Below, piece after piece: positions 49,884-59,674 of a stretch of DNA of 64,000 bases. The stretch's first letter is position 1, and each line of letters starts with the position of its first letter. Position numbers and translations under genes: made by a program. Where the stretch lies: the NCBI RefSeq assembly GCF_023078375.1, contig NZ_CP095554.1, positions 248,001 through 312,000 of the forward strand. Direction: 5' to 3'. The notes beneath the pieces are model-generated. The model had not been told where the DNA came from and did not search any database. It was given only the letters and a program-made list of their open reading frames with translations. This DNA is from Roseomonas gilardii subsp. gilardii. Its GTDB lineage: Bacteria > Pseudomonadota > Alphaproteobacteria > Acetobacterales > Acetobacteraceae.

Positions 49884-51389
49884 TCAGTGAGGTGCGTCTT
49901 CGCCCCGGTGGAGTCCGGCCGCCCGGACCCTCTGCCGGCGGGGCGCCCTTGCCCGGCCGCGGTCCTCCCCGGCATCGGCGCCGGCATCGCCGCGGGGGGA
50001 CAGGGCCCGGCGGAGCATGATGTAGCCGAGCAGGCCCGCCACCAGGGAGGAGATGAGGACCGCGATCCTGGCCAGATCCTCGTACCGCGTGCCGCCGAAG
50101 GCGAGTTCCGAGATGAAGAGCGAGACGGTGAAGCCGATGCCGGCCAGGATGCCGAGGGCGGCGATCATGGACCAGCTCGTCCCTTCCGGCAGGCGGGCGA
50201 GGCCGGCGCGGCAGGCCAGCCAGGTGGCGCCGAGAAAGCCCACCGGCTTGCCCAGGAGCAGGCCCGCCGCGATGCCCAGGGCGACGGGGCTGGCCGCGGC
50301 GTCGCGCAGCAGGCCGGGCGAGATGGCGATCCCGGCATTGGACAGCGCGAAGAGCGGCAGGACCACGAAGGTGATCCAGGGATTGGCGATGGCCAGGACG
50401 CGCTCGGCGGCCTCATAGGTCGCATCCGAGAGCTCGCTGAGGGTGCCGAGGGCACGGGCCGCCTCCTCGTGGCCCTCCTGCTTGCGTTCCTGCGAATCGG
50501 ATTCGATCTGGCGATAGGCGCGGCGGAACAGGCGCAGGGGGTTGCGCACCTTGTGGGCGAAGCTGCCGGGCGAGACGCGGGGGGCGGTGGGCACCAGGAA
50601 GCCCAGCGCGACACCGGCCAGGGTGGCGTGCACATGGGCCTGCTGCATCAGGAACCAGACAACCAGGCCAAGCAGCACATAGGGGACGCTGGAGATCACC
50701 CCGGTCCGGATCAGGCCCAGCACGGCGGCATAGGCAAGCAGAGCGCCCAGCAGCGGCCAGAGCCGGATATCCGGCGTATAGGCGAAGGCGATGACCAGCA
50801 GCCCGCCGATATCGTCCACCGCGGAGAAGGCCATCAGCAGGACGCGCAGGATGCGGGGCATGCGATGGCCGGCGAAGCCGAGGATGCCCAGGGCGAAGGC
50901 GGTGTCCATGGTGACGGGGATGCCCCAGCCGCGCTGCCCCTCCCCGCCCGCGTTGAGGGCGAGGTAGATGAGCACGGGCACGAGCAGGCCGCCGAGGGCG
51001 CCGAAGAAGGGGAAGGCGGCGGTGGCGCGTTCCGAGAGCAGGCCCTTGGTCAGCTCCCGCTTCACCTCGACGCCAATACCGAAGAAGAAGACCGGCAGCA
51101 GCGCCTCGTTCGCCCATTCGGCGAGGCTGTAGCGAAGCTCCGCCCCGCCGAAGGAGATGGCGAGAGGCGTTTGCCAGAAGGCGGCATAGGCCTCCGCCCA
51201 GGGGGAGTTCATCGCCAGGATGGCGACAGCCGTGGCGATCAGCAGAGGACCGCCAGCGACTTCCGGAGCGAAGAAGAGCGGCGCGATGTTCTGGAAGTAA
51301 TGGCGCGCGAAGCGGGAGTGATGCGCGCGGGCCCGGAGTTTCCCGTGCAGGCGGGGCGGGATCTTGGGCAACCGGCTTCCTTCCTCCAT
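49884..51389 (-). CDS. nhaA: Na+/H+ antiporter NhaA
   Basis: 501 residues, longer than E. coli NhaA (388). About twelve membrane helices. The ion-binding Asp residues are present: Asp162 in VTMDTAFALGILG and Asp192-Asp193 in FSAVDDIGGLLVIA. PVFFFGIGVEVKREL is the usual early motif and LGIAAGLLLGKPVGFLGATW the late one. Extra length comes from a cytoplasmic loop at about 285-330 (QIESDSQERKQEGHEEAARA) and an Arg/Asp-rich C-terminal tail. It exchanges Na+ or Li+ for protons under alkaline or salt stress. ATG 51389 is chosen; the longer frame starts inside spacer DNA. Confidence 0.93.
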   Translation of the reverse strand: MEEGSRLPKIPPRLHGKLRARAHHSRFARHYFQNIAPLFFAPEVAGGPLLIATAVAILAMNSPWAEAYAAFWQTPLAISFGGAELRYSLAEWANEALLPVFFFGIGVEVKRELTKGLLSERATAAFPFFGALGGLLVPVLIYLALNAGGEGQRGWGIPVTMDTAFALGILGFAGHRMPRILRVLLMAFSAVDDIGGLLVIAFAYTPDIRLWPLLGALLAYAAVLGLIRTGVISSVPYVLLGLVVWFLMQQAHVHATLAGVALGFLVPTAPRVSPGSFAHKVRNPLRLFRRAYRQIESDSQERKQEGHEEAARALGTLSELSDATYEAAERVLAIANPWITFVVLPLFALSNAGIAISPGLLRDAAASPVALGIAAGLLLGKPVGFLGATWLACRAGLARLPEGTSWSMIAALGILAGIGFTVSLFISELAFGGTRYEDLARIAVLISSLVAGLLGYIMLRRALSPRGDAGADAGEDRGRARAPRRQRVRAAGLHRGEDAPH

Positions 51390-51473
51390 CTGCCGCCATC
51401 CCGGCCAGGGATGTCCAGGGGGTGCAACGGCCCGGCCCGGCCAAGGTTCAGTGCGATGCCCGGACAAGGGTTT

Positions 51474-51836
51474 GCCGTTGCGCTGCCCCAGGGGAAAGGC
51501 GCTGCCTTTCCTCTGGACCCCCTATCCGCCAGGACGCCCAAGGGTCCCATGGGGCGCCCTGGACCCGGTTCGTTGGTTCCTGCTGCGGCCGGATCGCGCC
51601 GGAGAGCATGGCTCTCCGGCGACTGCGGGCACCACCAGCACGGGCAGGGTTTCCATCTTCTTCAGGAACCCCACTGATCCACCTGCTCCCAGGGATCGGG
51701 CTGCGGAACAACGGTAACCACAGGCACCAACGAAAGCCCGGGGGCCGGGGACCGGCTTCGGTCCCCCATCCTGGTCATGGGCGGAGTGGGTGTGGGAGAG
51801 GCAGCGCCTCTCCCACGGCGGGCTGCCACGCAGCGC
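51474..51836 (+). repeat. Dispersed multi-hairpin intergenic repeat, copy E
   Basis: Forward full copy upstream of nhaA and downstream of ubiB. The CCAGG stem is longer than in other copies (51529-51562, 11 pairs with one mismatch). The invariant stem is at 51597-51621 with loop ATG. The final GTGGGAGAGGC / GCCTCTCCCAC stem and following CGGCGGGCTGCCACG match copy A closely. Confidence 0.9.
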
Positions 51837-51855
51837 CCCGCCGGAGCCGGCCGCG

Positions 51856-53514
51856 TCAGTTCCGCTGGCTGCTGAGGATCACGAGCCAGACGATGCCGCC
51901 GATGGTGGCGCCGATGCCCAGCAGCACGAAGACGGGCAGGCCGAGCCAGTGCGGGCCGTGCTGGCCCAGCAGGGGGGCGAGGCCGATGGCGAAGGCGCCG
52001 GTGACGACGGCGACGGCGACCTGGAGCGCCGCGTGCTCGATGCGGCGGCCGAGCTTCTCGAGCTGGACGACCTCCAGCCGGGCGGAGAAGCGGCCGTACT
52101 GCATCCGGCGCAGCACGGTGCGGAGGATGCCCGGCATGTCCTGCGCCAGCCCCTGCATCTCCAGCAGCGCCGTTTCCGTGCGGTTGCGGAGCGCGCGGGG
52201 CGTGTAGCGCTGGCGCATCACCTGTTCGACCATGGGGCGCATGGAGCCGACGAGGTCGAAGCCCGGCTCCATGCGGCGGACCACCCCCTCGGCCGTGACC
52301 AGGGCCTTGAAGCCCTGGGCGAGATCGGCGGGCAGGGCGAGCCCATGGTCGCGCATCAGCCCCATGAAGTCGGGGATGGCCTGGCTGAGCAGGAGCGGGC
52401 CGGCGCTGTGGCGGGAGACGAAGGCATCGGCGGCCTCGGCGACGGCGACCGGGTCCACCTCCGGCTGGCCGGCCCAGTCCAGCAGAACGTCGCTGACGCC
52501 GGCCGACTTGCCGCGGGCCAGGGCGGCGATGAGCGTCAGCACCTGGTCGCGGCGGCGGAGCGAGAGGCGGCCGATCGTGCCGAAGTCCAGCAGGGCGACG
52601 CGGTTGCCGCTCTGGCAGAGGACGTTGCCCGGATGCGGGTCGGCATGGAACAGCCCGTCCACCAGGGTCATGCGGAAGAAAGCCTCGGCGCCCCGGTGCG
52701 CGAGGATGGCGGTGTTCATCCCGGCAGCCTCCAGCGCCGCGCGGTCGCGCGGGTGCTGGCCCTCCAGATGGTCCTCCACCAGCAGCCTTTCGCTGGTGTA
52801 TTCCCAGTGGATGGCGGGGAAGACGATCTCCGGCCGGTCCGCGAAGCCGGCGGCGATGGCTTCGGCGTTGCGGCCCTCATTGGCGAGGTCCAGTTCCTCC
52901 CGCATCGCGCCCAGGAGCTGGCGCAGGATCTCCCGCGCGCGGTAGCGGGCGAGGTCGGGCCATTCGGCCTCCAGCATCCCGATCAGGTGGGAGAGGAGGC
53001 GCAGATCGGCCTCCACCAGCGGGCGCAGGCCGGGGCGGCGGATCTTGACCACAACCTCCCGCCCGTCGCGCAGCGTGGCGCGGTGGACCTGGGCGATGGA
53101 GGCGGAGGCGAGTGGCAGGGGCTCGAAGCGGGCGAAGACCTCCTCCGGCGGGGCGCCCAGGTCTTCCTCGACCTGAGGGCGCAGCGCCTCGAAGGGCAGC
53201 GGGGGGACATGGCTGTGGAGCCGTTCCAGCTCCTCGATCCAGTCGGGCGGCAGGAGGTCGGCGCGGGAGGCCAGGACCTGGCCGAGCTTGATGAAGGTGG
53301 GGCCCAGCTCCTCCAGCGCGCGGCGCACGCGGGCGGGGAGCGAGAGGAGGCGCGCCTCGGCATCGGGCGGCTCCTGGCGCAGGCCGAGCTGGCGCAACAG
53401 GGCACGCAGGCCGGAACGCTGCACGAAGTCGTCCAGCCCGAAGCGGACCAGCACCGCGCCGATCTGCTGCAGGCGCCGGCGGTCCCGCGCGGCGACGAGG
53501 GCGGTCTGGAGCAT
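51856..53514 (-). CDS. ubiB: UbiB/ABC1/AarF atypical kinase
   Basis: 552 residues. Family marks are FIKLGQVLASRADLLP (the KxGQ motif near residues 75-90), SASIAQVHRATLRDG (the Ala-rich loop), VVVKIRRPG, MTLVDGLFHADPHPGNVL and LLDFGTIGRLSLRRRD. Two C-terminal membrane helices (ALQVAVAVVTGAFAIGLAPLL and LPVFVLLGIGATIGGIVWLVIL) anchor it. UbiB is needed for aerobic ubiquinone biosynthesis and has ATPase activity. No ubiE or ubiJ is adjacent, so a paralogous lipid-handling role is possible. A 53-bp gap separates it from dnaQ. Confidence 0.9.
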   Translation of the reverse strand: MLQTALVAARDRRRLQQIGAVLVRFGLDDFVQRSGLRALLRQLGLRQEPPDAEARLLSLPARVRRALEELGPTFIKLGQVLASRADLLPPDWIEELERLHSHVPPLPFEALRPQVEEDLGAPPEEVFARFEPLPLASASIAQVHRATLRDGREVVVKIRRPGLRPLVEADLRLLSHLIGMLEAEWPDLARYRAREILRQLLGAMREELDLANEGRNAEAIAAGFADRPEIVFPAIHWEYTSERLLVEDHLEGQHPRDRAALEAAGMNTAILAHRGAEAFFRMTLVDGLFHADPHPGNVLCQSGNRVALLDFGTIGRLSLRRRDQVLTLIAALARGKSAGVSDVLLDWAGQPEVDPVAVAEAADAFVSRHSAGPLLLSQAIPDFMGLMRDHGLALPADLAQGFKALVTAEGVVRRMEPGFDLVGSMRPMVEQVMRQRYTPRALRNRTETALLEMQGLAQDMPGILRTVLRRMQYGRFSARLEVVQLEKLGRRIEHAALQVAVAVVTGAFAIGLAPLLGQHGPHWLGLPVFVLLGIGATIGGIVWLVILSSQRN

Positions 53515-53567
53515 CTAGGGCAGGCCGTGCCGGCGGGGGTCGCGGCCAAAGGCCCGGGCGGGTCCGG

Positions 53568-54272
53568 TCACGGGGCGGCGGTCTGGGCTTTGGCGTCCAG
53601 GGCGGCCCAGGGATTCTCCTTGAAGCGGGTCATGAAGGCGGCGTGGCGCTCCAGCTCCTCGGGCGTCGGGACGATCGGGCGGGGCGTGCGCGGGCCGGCG
53701 GGGCCGGTGGAGGCGACCAGCACGGGCCCCGTGGCCTGGGCTGCCAGGGCGAGGCCCGGCTGCTTGCCGCCCATCAGTTCCAGATAGACCTGGGAGAGCA
53801 GCTGCACGTCGAGCAGGGCGTTGTGCGAGGTGCGCATCGAGTTGTCGATGGCGAAGCGCCGGCACAGCGCATCCAGGCTGTTGGGCAGGCCGGGGAAGCG
53901 CGCCTTGGCGAGGGCCAGCGTGTCCACCATGCGGCGGCGGTCGATCACCGGCGCGCCGCAGCGGCGGAACTCGTGGTCCAGGAAGTTGAAGTCGAAGGGC
54001 GCGTTGTGCGCCACCACCGGATCATCCGCCAGGAAGTCCAGGAGCTCCGGCAGGATGGCGCCGAAGAGCGGCTTGCCGGCCAGCATCTCCCGCGTGAAGC
54101 CGTGGATGCGGGTGGCTTCCTCCGGCACGTCGCGCTGCGGGTCGATCAGCTTGTGGAACTCACGGCCGGTGGGCATGAAGTTCACCACCTCGATGGCCGC
54201 GACCTCCAGCACCCGGTCGCCGGTGGCGGGGTCGAGGCCGGTGGTCTCGGTGTCCAGGATCAGGGCTCGCAT
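53568..54272 (-). CDS. dnaQ: DNA polymerase III epsilon subunit (proofreading exonuclease)
   Basis: 234 residues, DEDDh exonuclease. Motifs are LDTETTGLDP with Asp7/Glu9, VVAHNAPFDFNFLDHEF with the second Asp, and SHNALLDVQLL with the catalytic His and last Asp. The C-terminal 60 residues link to the polymerase subunit in the replisome. It follows coaE by 10 bases in the conserved alphaproteobacterial order aroE-coaE-dnaQ. ATG 54272 was chosen because the catalytic motif starts at residue 7. Confidence 0.95.
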   Translation of the reverse strand: MRALILDTETTGLDPATGDRVLEVAAIEVVNFMPTGREFHKLIDPQRDVPEEATRIHGFTREMLAGKPLFGAILPELLDFLADDPVVAHNAPFDFNFLDHEFRRCGAPVIDRRRMVDTLALAKARFPGLPNSLDALCRRFAIDNSMRTSHNALLDVQLLSQVYLELMGGKQPGLALAAQATGPVLVASTGPAGPRTPRPIVPTPEELERHAAFMTRFKENPWAALDAKAQTAAP

Positions 54273-54282
54273 GGCCCTGCCC

Positions 54283-54933
54283 CTAGCACAGAGTGGCGGC
54301 GGGTGGCAGCGGCCGTGCCCCCTCCCCGGCCCCTGCCGGCGCATAGCGGCGCACCAGGGCGCGCACCGCCCGCTGGGCGGCGTGGCGCGACAGGCCGGTG
54401 TGGATGACGTGGTCGGCCAGGCGCCGCTTCTCGGCATCCGGCATCTGGCGGGCCAGGATGGCGGCGAGGCGTTCCGGCGTCATGCCCCGGCGGCGGAGCA
54501 CACGGGCACGCTGCACGGCGGCGGGGGCGGACACGACGACGACCGCGTCCACGCGCCGCTGCCCGCCGCCTTCCAGCAGCAGGGGGATGTCCAGCACCGC
54601 GAGGCTGTGGCCCGCGCGGCGGGCGCGGGCGAGGAAGCGGCGTTCCTCGTCGCGGACCAGCGGATGGACGATGCGCTCGAGCCGGTTCATCGCCGCATCA
54701 TCTCCGATCACCGCGCGGCGCAGGGCCTCCCGGTCCACCCGGCGGCCATGGGGGAGATCGCGCACCGTGCCGGGAAAGGTGGCCTCGATCGCGGCCAGGG
54801 CGCGCCCGCCCGGCCCCTGGAGGCGGTGGACCGTGGCATCGGCGTCGAAGACCGGCACGCCCAGGCGGCGGAAGGCATTGGCGGCGGTGGACTTGCCCAT
54901 GCCAATGCTGCCGGTCAGGCCCAGGACCTTCAT
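54283..54933 (-). CDS. coaE: Dephospho-CoA kinase
   Basis: 216-residue kinase for the last step of coenzyme A synthesis. The P-loop is [12 protein letters not shown] at residues 5-16, followed by [14 protein letters not shown] with the catalytic Asp and [17 protein letters not shown] with the substrate-binding region. The C-terminus is Ala/Pro-rich. ATG 54933 places the P-loop at the expected distance. It lies between aroE and dnaQ on the same strand, with 161 bp to aroE. Confidence 0.94.
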   Translation of the reverse strand: MKVLGLTGSIGMGKSTAANAFRRLGVPVFDADATVHRLQGPGGRALAAIEATFPGTVRDLPHGRRVDREALRRAVIGDDAAMNRLERIVHPLVRDEERRFLARARRAGHSLAVLDIPLLLEGGGQRRVDAVVVVSAPAAVQRARVLRRRGMTPERLAAILARQMPDAEKRRLADHVIHTGLSRHAAQRAVRALVRRYAPAGAGEGARPLPPAATLC

Positions 54934-55094
54934 GCCGGATGCCCGCCGCGCCCGGGCTGGCGGGGGCGGATCGGGACGATGGGGCGCGATTCCCGGAGGA
55001 GATGCATGGCCCGCCCTAGGTGGCATCACCCCGGAAAGCTGGGAAGCCACCGGGACGATTTGTCACGGTGGCACCCCCTGTCTCAGCGCGGTTT

Positions 55095-55940
55095 TCAGCG
55101 CGGTGGGATATCCGCCGCGACATGGGCCCGGAGGGCGGCATCGACCTCCGGCATCACGCCGAACCAGGCCTCGAAGCCCGGGCGGCCCTGGTGGAGGAGC
55201 ATGCCGAGCCCGTCCACGGCGCGCAGCCCGCGCGCCCGGGCGGCGGCGAGGAGGCGGGTTTCCAGCGGGACATAGACGATGTCGCAGACCACCGCGTCCT
55301 CCCGCATCGGGGAGAGGTCGATCTCCAGCGGCGGCTGCCCCCGCATGCCCAGCGGCGTGGTGTTCACCAGCAGGGCGCTTTCCGCCAGCGGCGGGGCGGC
55401 GGCGACCTCGATGCGGCCCTCGCCGGGGCGTTCCAGGTCGCGGGCCAGCTTCTCCGCCCGCCAGGTGGCGCGGTTGACCAGCACGACGCGCGGGCAGCCG
55501 GCCTTGAGCAGGGCGGCGGCGATGGCGCGCGCCGCGCCGCCGGCGCCGAGCAGGGTGACGATGCCGTCGGAGGGGCGCCAGCCGGGGGCCTGCTCCTCCA
55601 TGCTGGCGAGGAAGCCCCAGCCATCGGTGTTGGAACCGATGATCAGCCCGCCCTGGAAGACCAGCGTGTTGACCGCCCCGGCGCGGTGGGCGGTGTCGTC
55701 CACCTCGTCGCAGCAGGCGAAGGCGGCTTCCTTGTGCGGGATGGTGACATTGGCGCCGGCGAAGCCCGCCAGGGTCAGGGCGCGGGCGACTTCCGGCAGG
55801 CGGCCGGGTTCCACCGGCAGGGGGATATAGGTGCCGTCGATGCCGTAGCGTTCCAGCCAGAAGCCGTGCAGGCGGGGCGAGCGGGAATGCGAGACGGGCC
55901 AGCCGAACACGCCGGCGACCTTCGACTTGCCGGTCAGCAT
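55095..55940 (-). CDS. aroE: Shikimate dehydrogenase
   Basis: 281-residue NADPH-dependent enzyme reducing 3-dehydroshikimate. Substrate motifs are PVSHSRSPRLHGFWL and NVTIPHKEAAF with catalytic Lys, plus NTDGWGFL with the Asp partner. The cofactor loop is LLGAGGAARAIAAAL. VNTTPLGM and the C-terminal DGLGMLLHQGRPGFE complete the set. The start at 55940 gives MLTGKSKVAGVFGWPVSHS, the normal N-terminus. With aroA (2877) it is the second shikimate-pathway gene in the window but not linked to it. Confidence 0.95.
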   Translation of the reverse strand: MLTGKSKVAGVFGWPVSHSRSPRLHGFWLERYGIDGTYIPLPVEPGRLPEVARALTLAGFAGANVTIPHKEAAFACCDEVDDTAHRAGAVNTLVFQGGLIIGSNTDGWGFLASMEEQAPGWRPSDGIVTLLGAGGAARAIAAALLKAGCPRVVLVNRATWRAEKLARDLERPGEGRIEVAAAPPLAESALLVNTTPLGMRGQPPLEIDLSPMREDAVVCDIVYVPLETRLLAAARARGLRAVDGLGMLLHQGRPGFEAWFGVMPEVDAALRAHVAADIPPR

Positions 55941-56212
55941 GGGCCACTCCTTCTCCGCCGCGTCATCGCTGCTGGTCCTTCCTCCTTGTGCGGCGCCCTT
56001 CTTGGCATGCCGCGTGGCGAATGCCGAATCCCCGCTCCGGGTTGGGTGTGGCGCCCGGAGGGGCGCCTGGCCACCGGCGGCAGAGGAAGCTGCCTTGAAA
56101 CCCCGCCCTCGAAACCCCTCCCCAGAAACCCCTCTGGCGTTGCCGGCCCGGGAATGCGACCAAGATCGCCTCCCGGACGGACTTCCCCTACGGGCTTCAG
56201 GGAATGGAAGGC

Positions 56213-57166
56213 ATGACGCGCACGCTGAAGGTCGCGGTCCAGATGGACCCGATCGGTTCCATCGACATCAAGGGCGACAGCACCTTTGCCCTGATGCTGG
56301 AGGCCCAGAACCGGGGCCACCGGCTCTGGCACTACCACCCGCGCGACCTGGCGATGCATGCGGGGCGGGTGACGGCCTGGGCGCAGCCGGTGGAGGTACG
56401 GCGGGAGCCGGGCAACCACGCCACACTGGGGCCGGATGAGGAGATCGACCTGGGCGCGATGGACGTGGTGCTGATGCGCCAGGACCCGCCCTTCGACATG
56501 GCCTATATCACGGCCACGCATCTGCTCCAGCACATCCACCCGCGCACGCTGGTGGTGAACGACCCCTTCGAGGTGCGGAACGCGCCGGAGAAGCTCTACG
56601 TCCTGCAGTACACGGACCTGATGCCGGAAACGCTGGTCACCGCCGACCGCCGCCGCATCCTGAAGTTCCGCGAGGCGCATGGCGACATCATCCTCAAGCC
56701 GCTCTACGGCAATGGCGGCGCGGGGGTGTTCCATGTGCGGCCGGACGACCCGAACCTCGCCTCGCTGCTGGAGATGTTCACCGAGCGGTCGCGCGAGCCG
56801 CTGATGGTGCAGAAATACGTCCCCGCCGTGCGCAAGGGCGACAAGCGCATCATCCTGGTGGATGGCGAGGTGGGCGGCGCGATCAACCGCGTGCCGGCGG
56901 AGGGCGAGAGCCGTTCCAACATGCATGTCGGCGGCAAGGCGACGCAGACCACGCTGACCGACCGCGAGCGCGAGATCTGCGCCCGCATCGGCCCCGACCT
57001 GCGGGCGCGCGGGCTGATCTTCGTCGGCATCGACGTGATCGGCGACTACCTGACCGAGATCAACGTCACCTCCCCCACCGGGCTCCAGGAGATCGCGCGC
57101 TTCGACAACATCTTCCTGGAGAAGCAGATCTGGGAGGCGATCGAGGCGCGTGTGACGCCGCGCTGA
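56213..57166 (+). CDS. gshB: Glutathione synthetase
   Basis: 317-residue ATP-grasp enzyme that adds glycine to gamma-glutamylcysteine. Marks are [22 protein letters not shown] at the N-terminus, [18 protein letters not shown], the ATP-grasp loop [36 protein letters not shown] and the Mg site [19 protein letters not shown]. An ATG three codons upstream (56204) is an equal candidate. gshA is 5 kb downstream on the other strand, so the glutathione pathway is complete in the window. The preceding 260 bp hold a GAAACCCC motif three times but no gene. Confidence 0.95.
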   Translation: MTRTLKVAVQMDPIGSIDIKGDSTFALMLEAQNRGHRLWHYHPRDLAMHAGRVTAWAQPVEVRREPGNHATLGPDEEIDLGAMDVVLMRQDPPFDMAYITATHLLQHIHPRTLVVNDPFEVRNAPEKLYVLQYTDLMPETLVTADRRRILKFREAHGDIILKPLYGNGGAGVFHVRPDDPNLASLLEMFTERSREPLMVQKYVPAVRKGDKRIILVDGEVGGAINRVPAEGESRSNMHVGGKATQTTLTDREREICARIGPDLRARGLIFVGIDVIGDYLTEINVTSPTGLQEIARFDNIFLEKQIWEAIEARVTPR

Positions 57167-57357
57167 GGCGCCCCGGCCGGGTGGCCCCCGAGCCGCCCGG
57201 CCCCGGTTATGTGTTGACCGGTAAAAATGAGTTTTTGCCCGCTCAACAAAGGGGAGCGGGCCGGTCTATACACGCGCCACGCAGAAGCGGCCCGTTCCGG
57301 ACCCGCCCCTTCCCGCCGAGTGCCCCGGAACCTCTGCCGCCCAAGGAGGTCCCGAAA

Positions 57358-58935
57358 GTGAATCGCAGGCAGTTCCTGGCTGGCGCCACGGCGCTCGGCG
57401 CGGCGGGCGTCTTGTCGCGCCCCGCCCTGGCGCAATCCGATGCGCGCATCCTGCATTTCGTGCCGGAAAGCAACCTCGCCACGCCGGACCCGGTCTGGAA
57501 CGTCACGCCCGTCACCCGCAACCACGGGATGATGGTGTGGGACATGCTCTACGGGCTGGATACGAATTTCGAGCCGCAGCCGCAGATGGCGGCGGGGCAC
57601 GAGCTGTCCGGCGACCGGCTGACCTGGCGCTTCACGCTGCGCGACGGGCTGCTCTGGCATGATGGCGAGAAGGTGCGGTCCGCCGACTGCATCGCGAGCA
57701 TCGTGCGCTGGTCGAAGCGGCGGCCGCTGGGGCAGAGGCTGCTGGCGCTGGCGGAGGAGATGAAGCCGCTCGACGACAAACGCTTCGAGATCCGGCTGAA
57801 ACGACCCTTCGCGCAGATGACGCGCGCCTTCAGCGAATACTGCTTCATGATGCCGGAGCGGATCGCGAAGACCGACGCCTTCGCGCGCATCGAGGAATAT
57901 GTCGGCAGCGGCCCCTATCGCTTCGAGGCGAAGGAGTGGGTGTCCGGCGCGCAGGCGGTCTATACCCGCTTCGACAAGTACCAGCCGCGCGACGAGGCGC
58001 CGAGCTTCATGGCCGGCGGCAAGCAGGTGCATTTCGACCGCGTGATCTGGCATGTGATGCCCGACCCGGCGACAGCGGCCGCCGCTCTGCAGAGCGGCGA
58101 GGTGGACTGGGTGCAGCAGCCGCAGTTCGACCTGCTGCCGATGCTGCGCGGATCGCGCAACGTGAAGGTGGCGGTGAACGACAAGGTCGGCGTCACCGGC
58201 ATGCTGGCGCTGAACCAGCTCTACCCGCCCTTCGACAATGCGAAGATCCGGCAGGCGATCCTGGCCGCGGTGGACCAGAAGGAATTCGTGGCGGCGGCGG
58301 TGGGCGACGACCCCAGCATGTCGCGCGTGCCGGTCGGCGTCTTCCCGCCGGGCATGCCGATGGCCAGCGATGCGGGGCTGGAGGCGCTGACCGCCCCGCG
58401 CGACCTGGCGCGCAGCCGGAAGCTCATCGCCGAAAGTGGCTACAAGGGCGAGCCAGTGCTGGTGATGGGCGCGGTGGACAGCCCGGTGACGCAGGCTTTC
58501 GCCCAGGTGACGGCGGACCTGTTCAAGCAGCTCGGCCTGAATGTCGATTACGTCAGCATGGATCTGGGCACGCTGGTGCAGCGGCGCGCCAACAAGGCGT
58601 CGCCGGACAAGGGCGGGTGGAACGCCTTCACCACGACCTATGAGGGGCTGAGCATCTCTGACCCCGGCAACAACATCGCGCTGCGCGGCAACGGCCCGGA
58701 TGCCTGGTTCGGCTGGCCGACCAGCCAGCCGCTGGAAAACCTGCGCGAGCAGTGGTTCGACGCCACGGACGAGGCCGGGCGCAAGCGCATCGCGGCGGAG
58801 ATCCAGCGCACCGCTTTCCAGGAGGTGCCCTTCATCCCGCTGGGGCAGCTCTTCTACCCCACCGCCTGGCGCAGCAATGTCGAGGACATCCTGCCGGCCG
58901 CCTTCCCGGTGTTCTGGAACCTGCGGAAGAAGTGA
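57358..58935 (+). CDS. Tat-exported ABC transporter peptide-binding protein (SBP_bac_5)
   Basis: 525-residue periplasmic solute-binding protein of the DppA/OppA family. The signal peptide is MNRRQFLAGATALGAAGVLSRPALAQ, with an RRQFL twin-arginine motif. Family marks are WRFTLRDGLLWHDGEKVRSADCIASI near residues 100-125 and, later, GSGPYRFEAKEWV and DNAKIRQAILAAVDQKEFV. GTG 57358 is firm: AAGGAGG lies 8 bases upstream. No permease or ATPase genes are adjacent, so it works with a transporter encoded elsewhere or lies beside lost genes. Ligand unknown. Confidence 0.92.
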   Translation: MNRRQFLAGATALGAAGVLSRPALAQSDARILHFVPESNLATPDPVWNVTPVTRNHGMMVWDMLYGLDTNFEPQPQMAAGHELSGDRLTWRFTLRDGLLWHDGEKVRSADCIASIVRWSKRRPLGQRLLALAEEMKPLDDKRFEIRLKRPFAQMTRAFSEYCFMMPERIAKTDAFARIEEYVGSGPYRFEAKEWVSGAQAVYTRFDKYQPRDEAPSFMAGGKQVHFDRVIWHVMPDPATAAAALQSGEVDWVQQPQFDLLPMLRGSRNVKVAVNDKVGVTGMLALNQLYPPFDNAKIRQAILAAVDQKEFVAAAVGDDPSMSRVPVGVFPPGMPMASDAGLEALTAPRDLARSRKLIAESGYKGEPVLVMGAVDSPVTQAFAQVTADLFKQLGLNVDYVSMDLGTLVQRRANKASPDKGGWNAFTTTYEGLSISDPGNNIALRGNGPDAWFGWPTSQPLENLREQWFDATDEAGRKRIAAEIQRTAFQEVPFIPLGQLFYPTAWRSNVEDILPAAFPVFWNLRKK

Positions 58936-59082
58936 CATCTTCCACAGAGCGGTGAGAGTGTTTCCGGTGTGCCGCCAACCCACCAGCGCCGGAAGATCGG
59001 GATCTGGAGCCGATGCCGCACGGCTGGGATCGTCAAGGGATTCCGGCGCGGCGTGATCCGTGATTCCGCTGCTTAAGGACCG

Positions 59083-59674
59083 GAGCTGCGCGGACGGGTG
59101 CTGGCGGCGTGCGATGGTGGGGCGAGCGTGCGCGAGGTGGCGGAACGGCTGCTGGTCAGCCCGTCCTATGTCGTGAAGGTGCGGCAGCGGCGGGACGAAA
59201 CGGGCGAGAAGGGGGCACGGCGGGGAACCGGACGGCCGCCTCCGAAGATCGCAGCGCATCCTGGTTCTCTGCGGGCGCGTGGCCGCACAGCCGGATGCGA
59301 CGCTTGACGAGTTGCATGGCTGGTTGCTGGCCAAGCGCGGTGCGGCGGTCTCACCGATGACGGTCTGGCGGGCGTTGGCCGGGCTCGGGCTGGCGCTGAA
59401 AAAATCGGTCCGCGCGGCCGGGCAGGACCACCCGGACATAGCCGCGGCGCGCGCCACCTGGCGAGATGCAGCCCAGCCCCGACCCAGAACGCCTGGTCTT
59501 CATCGGCGAAACCTGGGCGAGTACGAACATGGCTCGCCGCAACGGGCGCGGACAGCGCGCCGCCGCCGTCCCGCCGGTCGTGCCGGATGGCACGATCAAC
59601 GGCATGAGCTCAGACGAATGCCGCAACTGCATCGCCAACTGCGGCTATTCACGCCCACAGGAAAAGAGCTCTAG
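59083..59674 (+). pseudogene. Decayed IS630-family transposase remnant
   Basis: Three short segments in successive frames align to one IS630 transposase. From 59083, ELRGRVLAACDGGASVREVAERLLVSPSYVVKVRQRR (helix-turn-helix). From about 59279, AAQPDATLDELHGWLLAKRGAAVSPMTVWRAL. From about 59466, MQPSPDPERLVFIGETWASTNMARRNGR. The first catalytic Asp (VFIDETW) is Gly here. After TNMARRNGR the sequence jumps to what looks like the extreme C-terminus (SSDECRNCIANCGYS), so about half the gene is missing. Two frameshifts plus these changes make it inactive. No terminal inverted repeats could be assigned. Confidence 0.8.

Noticed and set aside
57213-57275. TTGACC followed by TATACA before the peptide-binding protein as a promoter
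   Set aside because: Spacing between candidate boxes is far from 16-19 bp. The short CCCGCTC/GAGCGGG stem there is equally unassignable.
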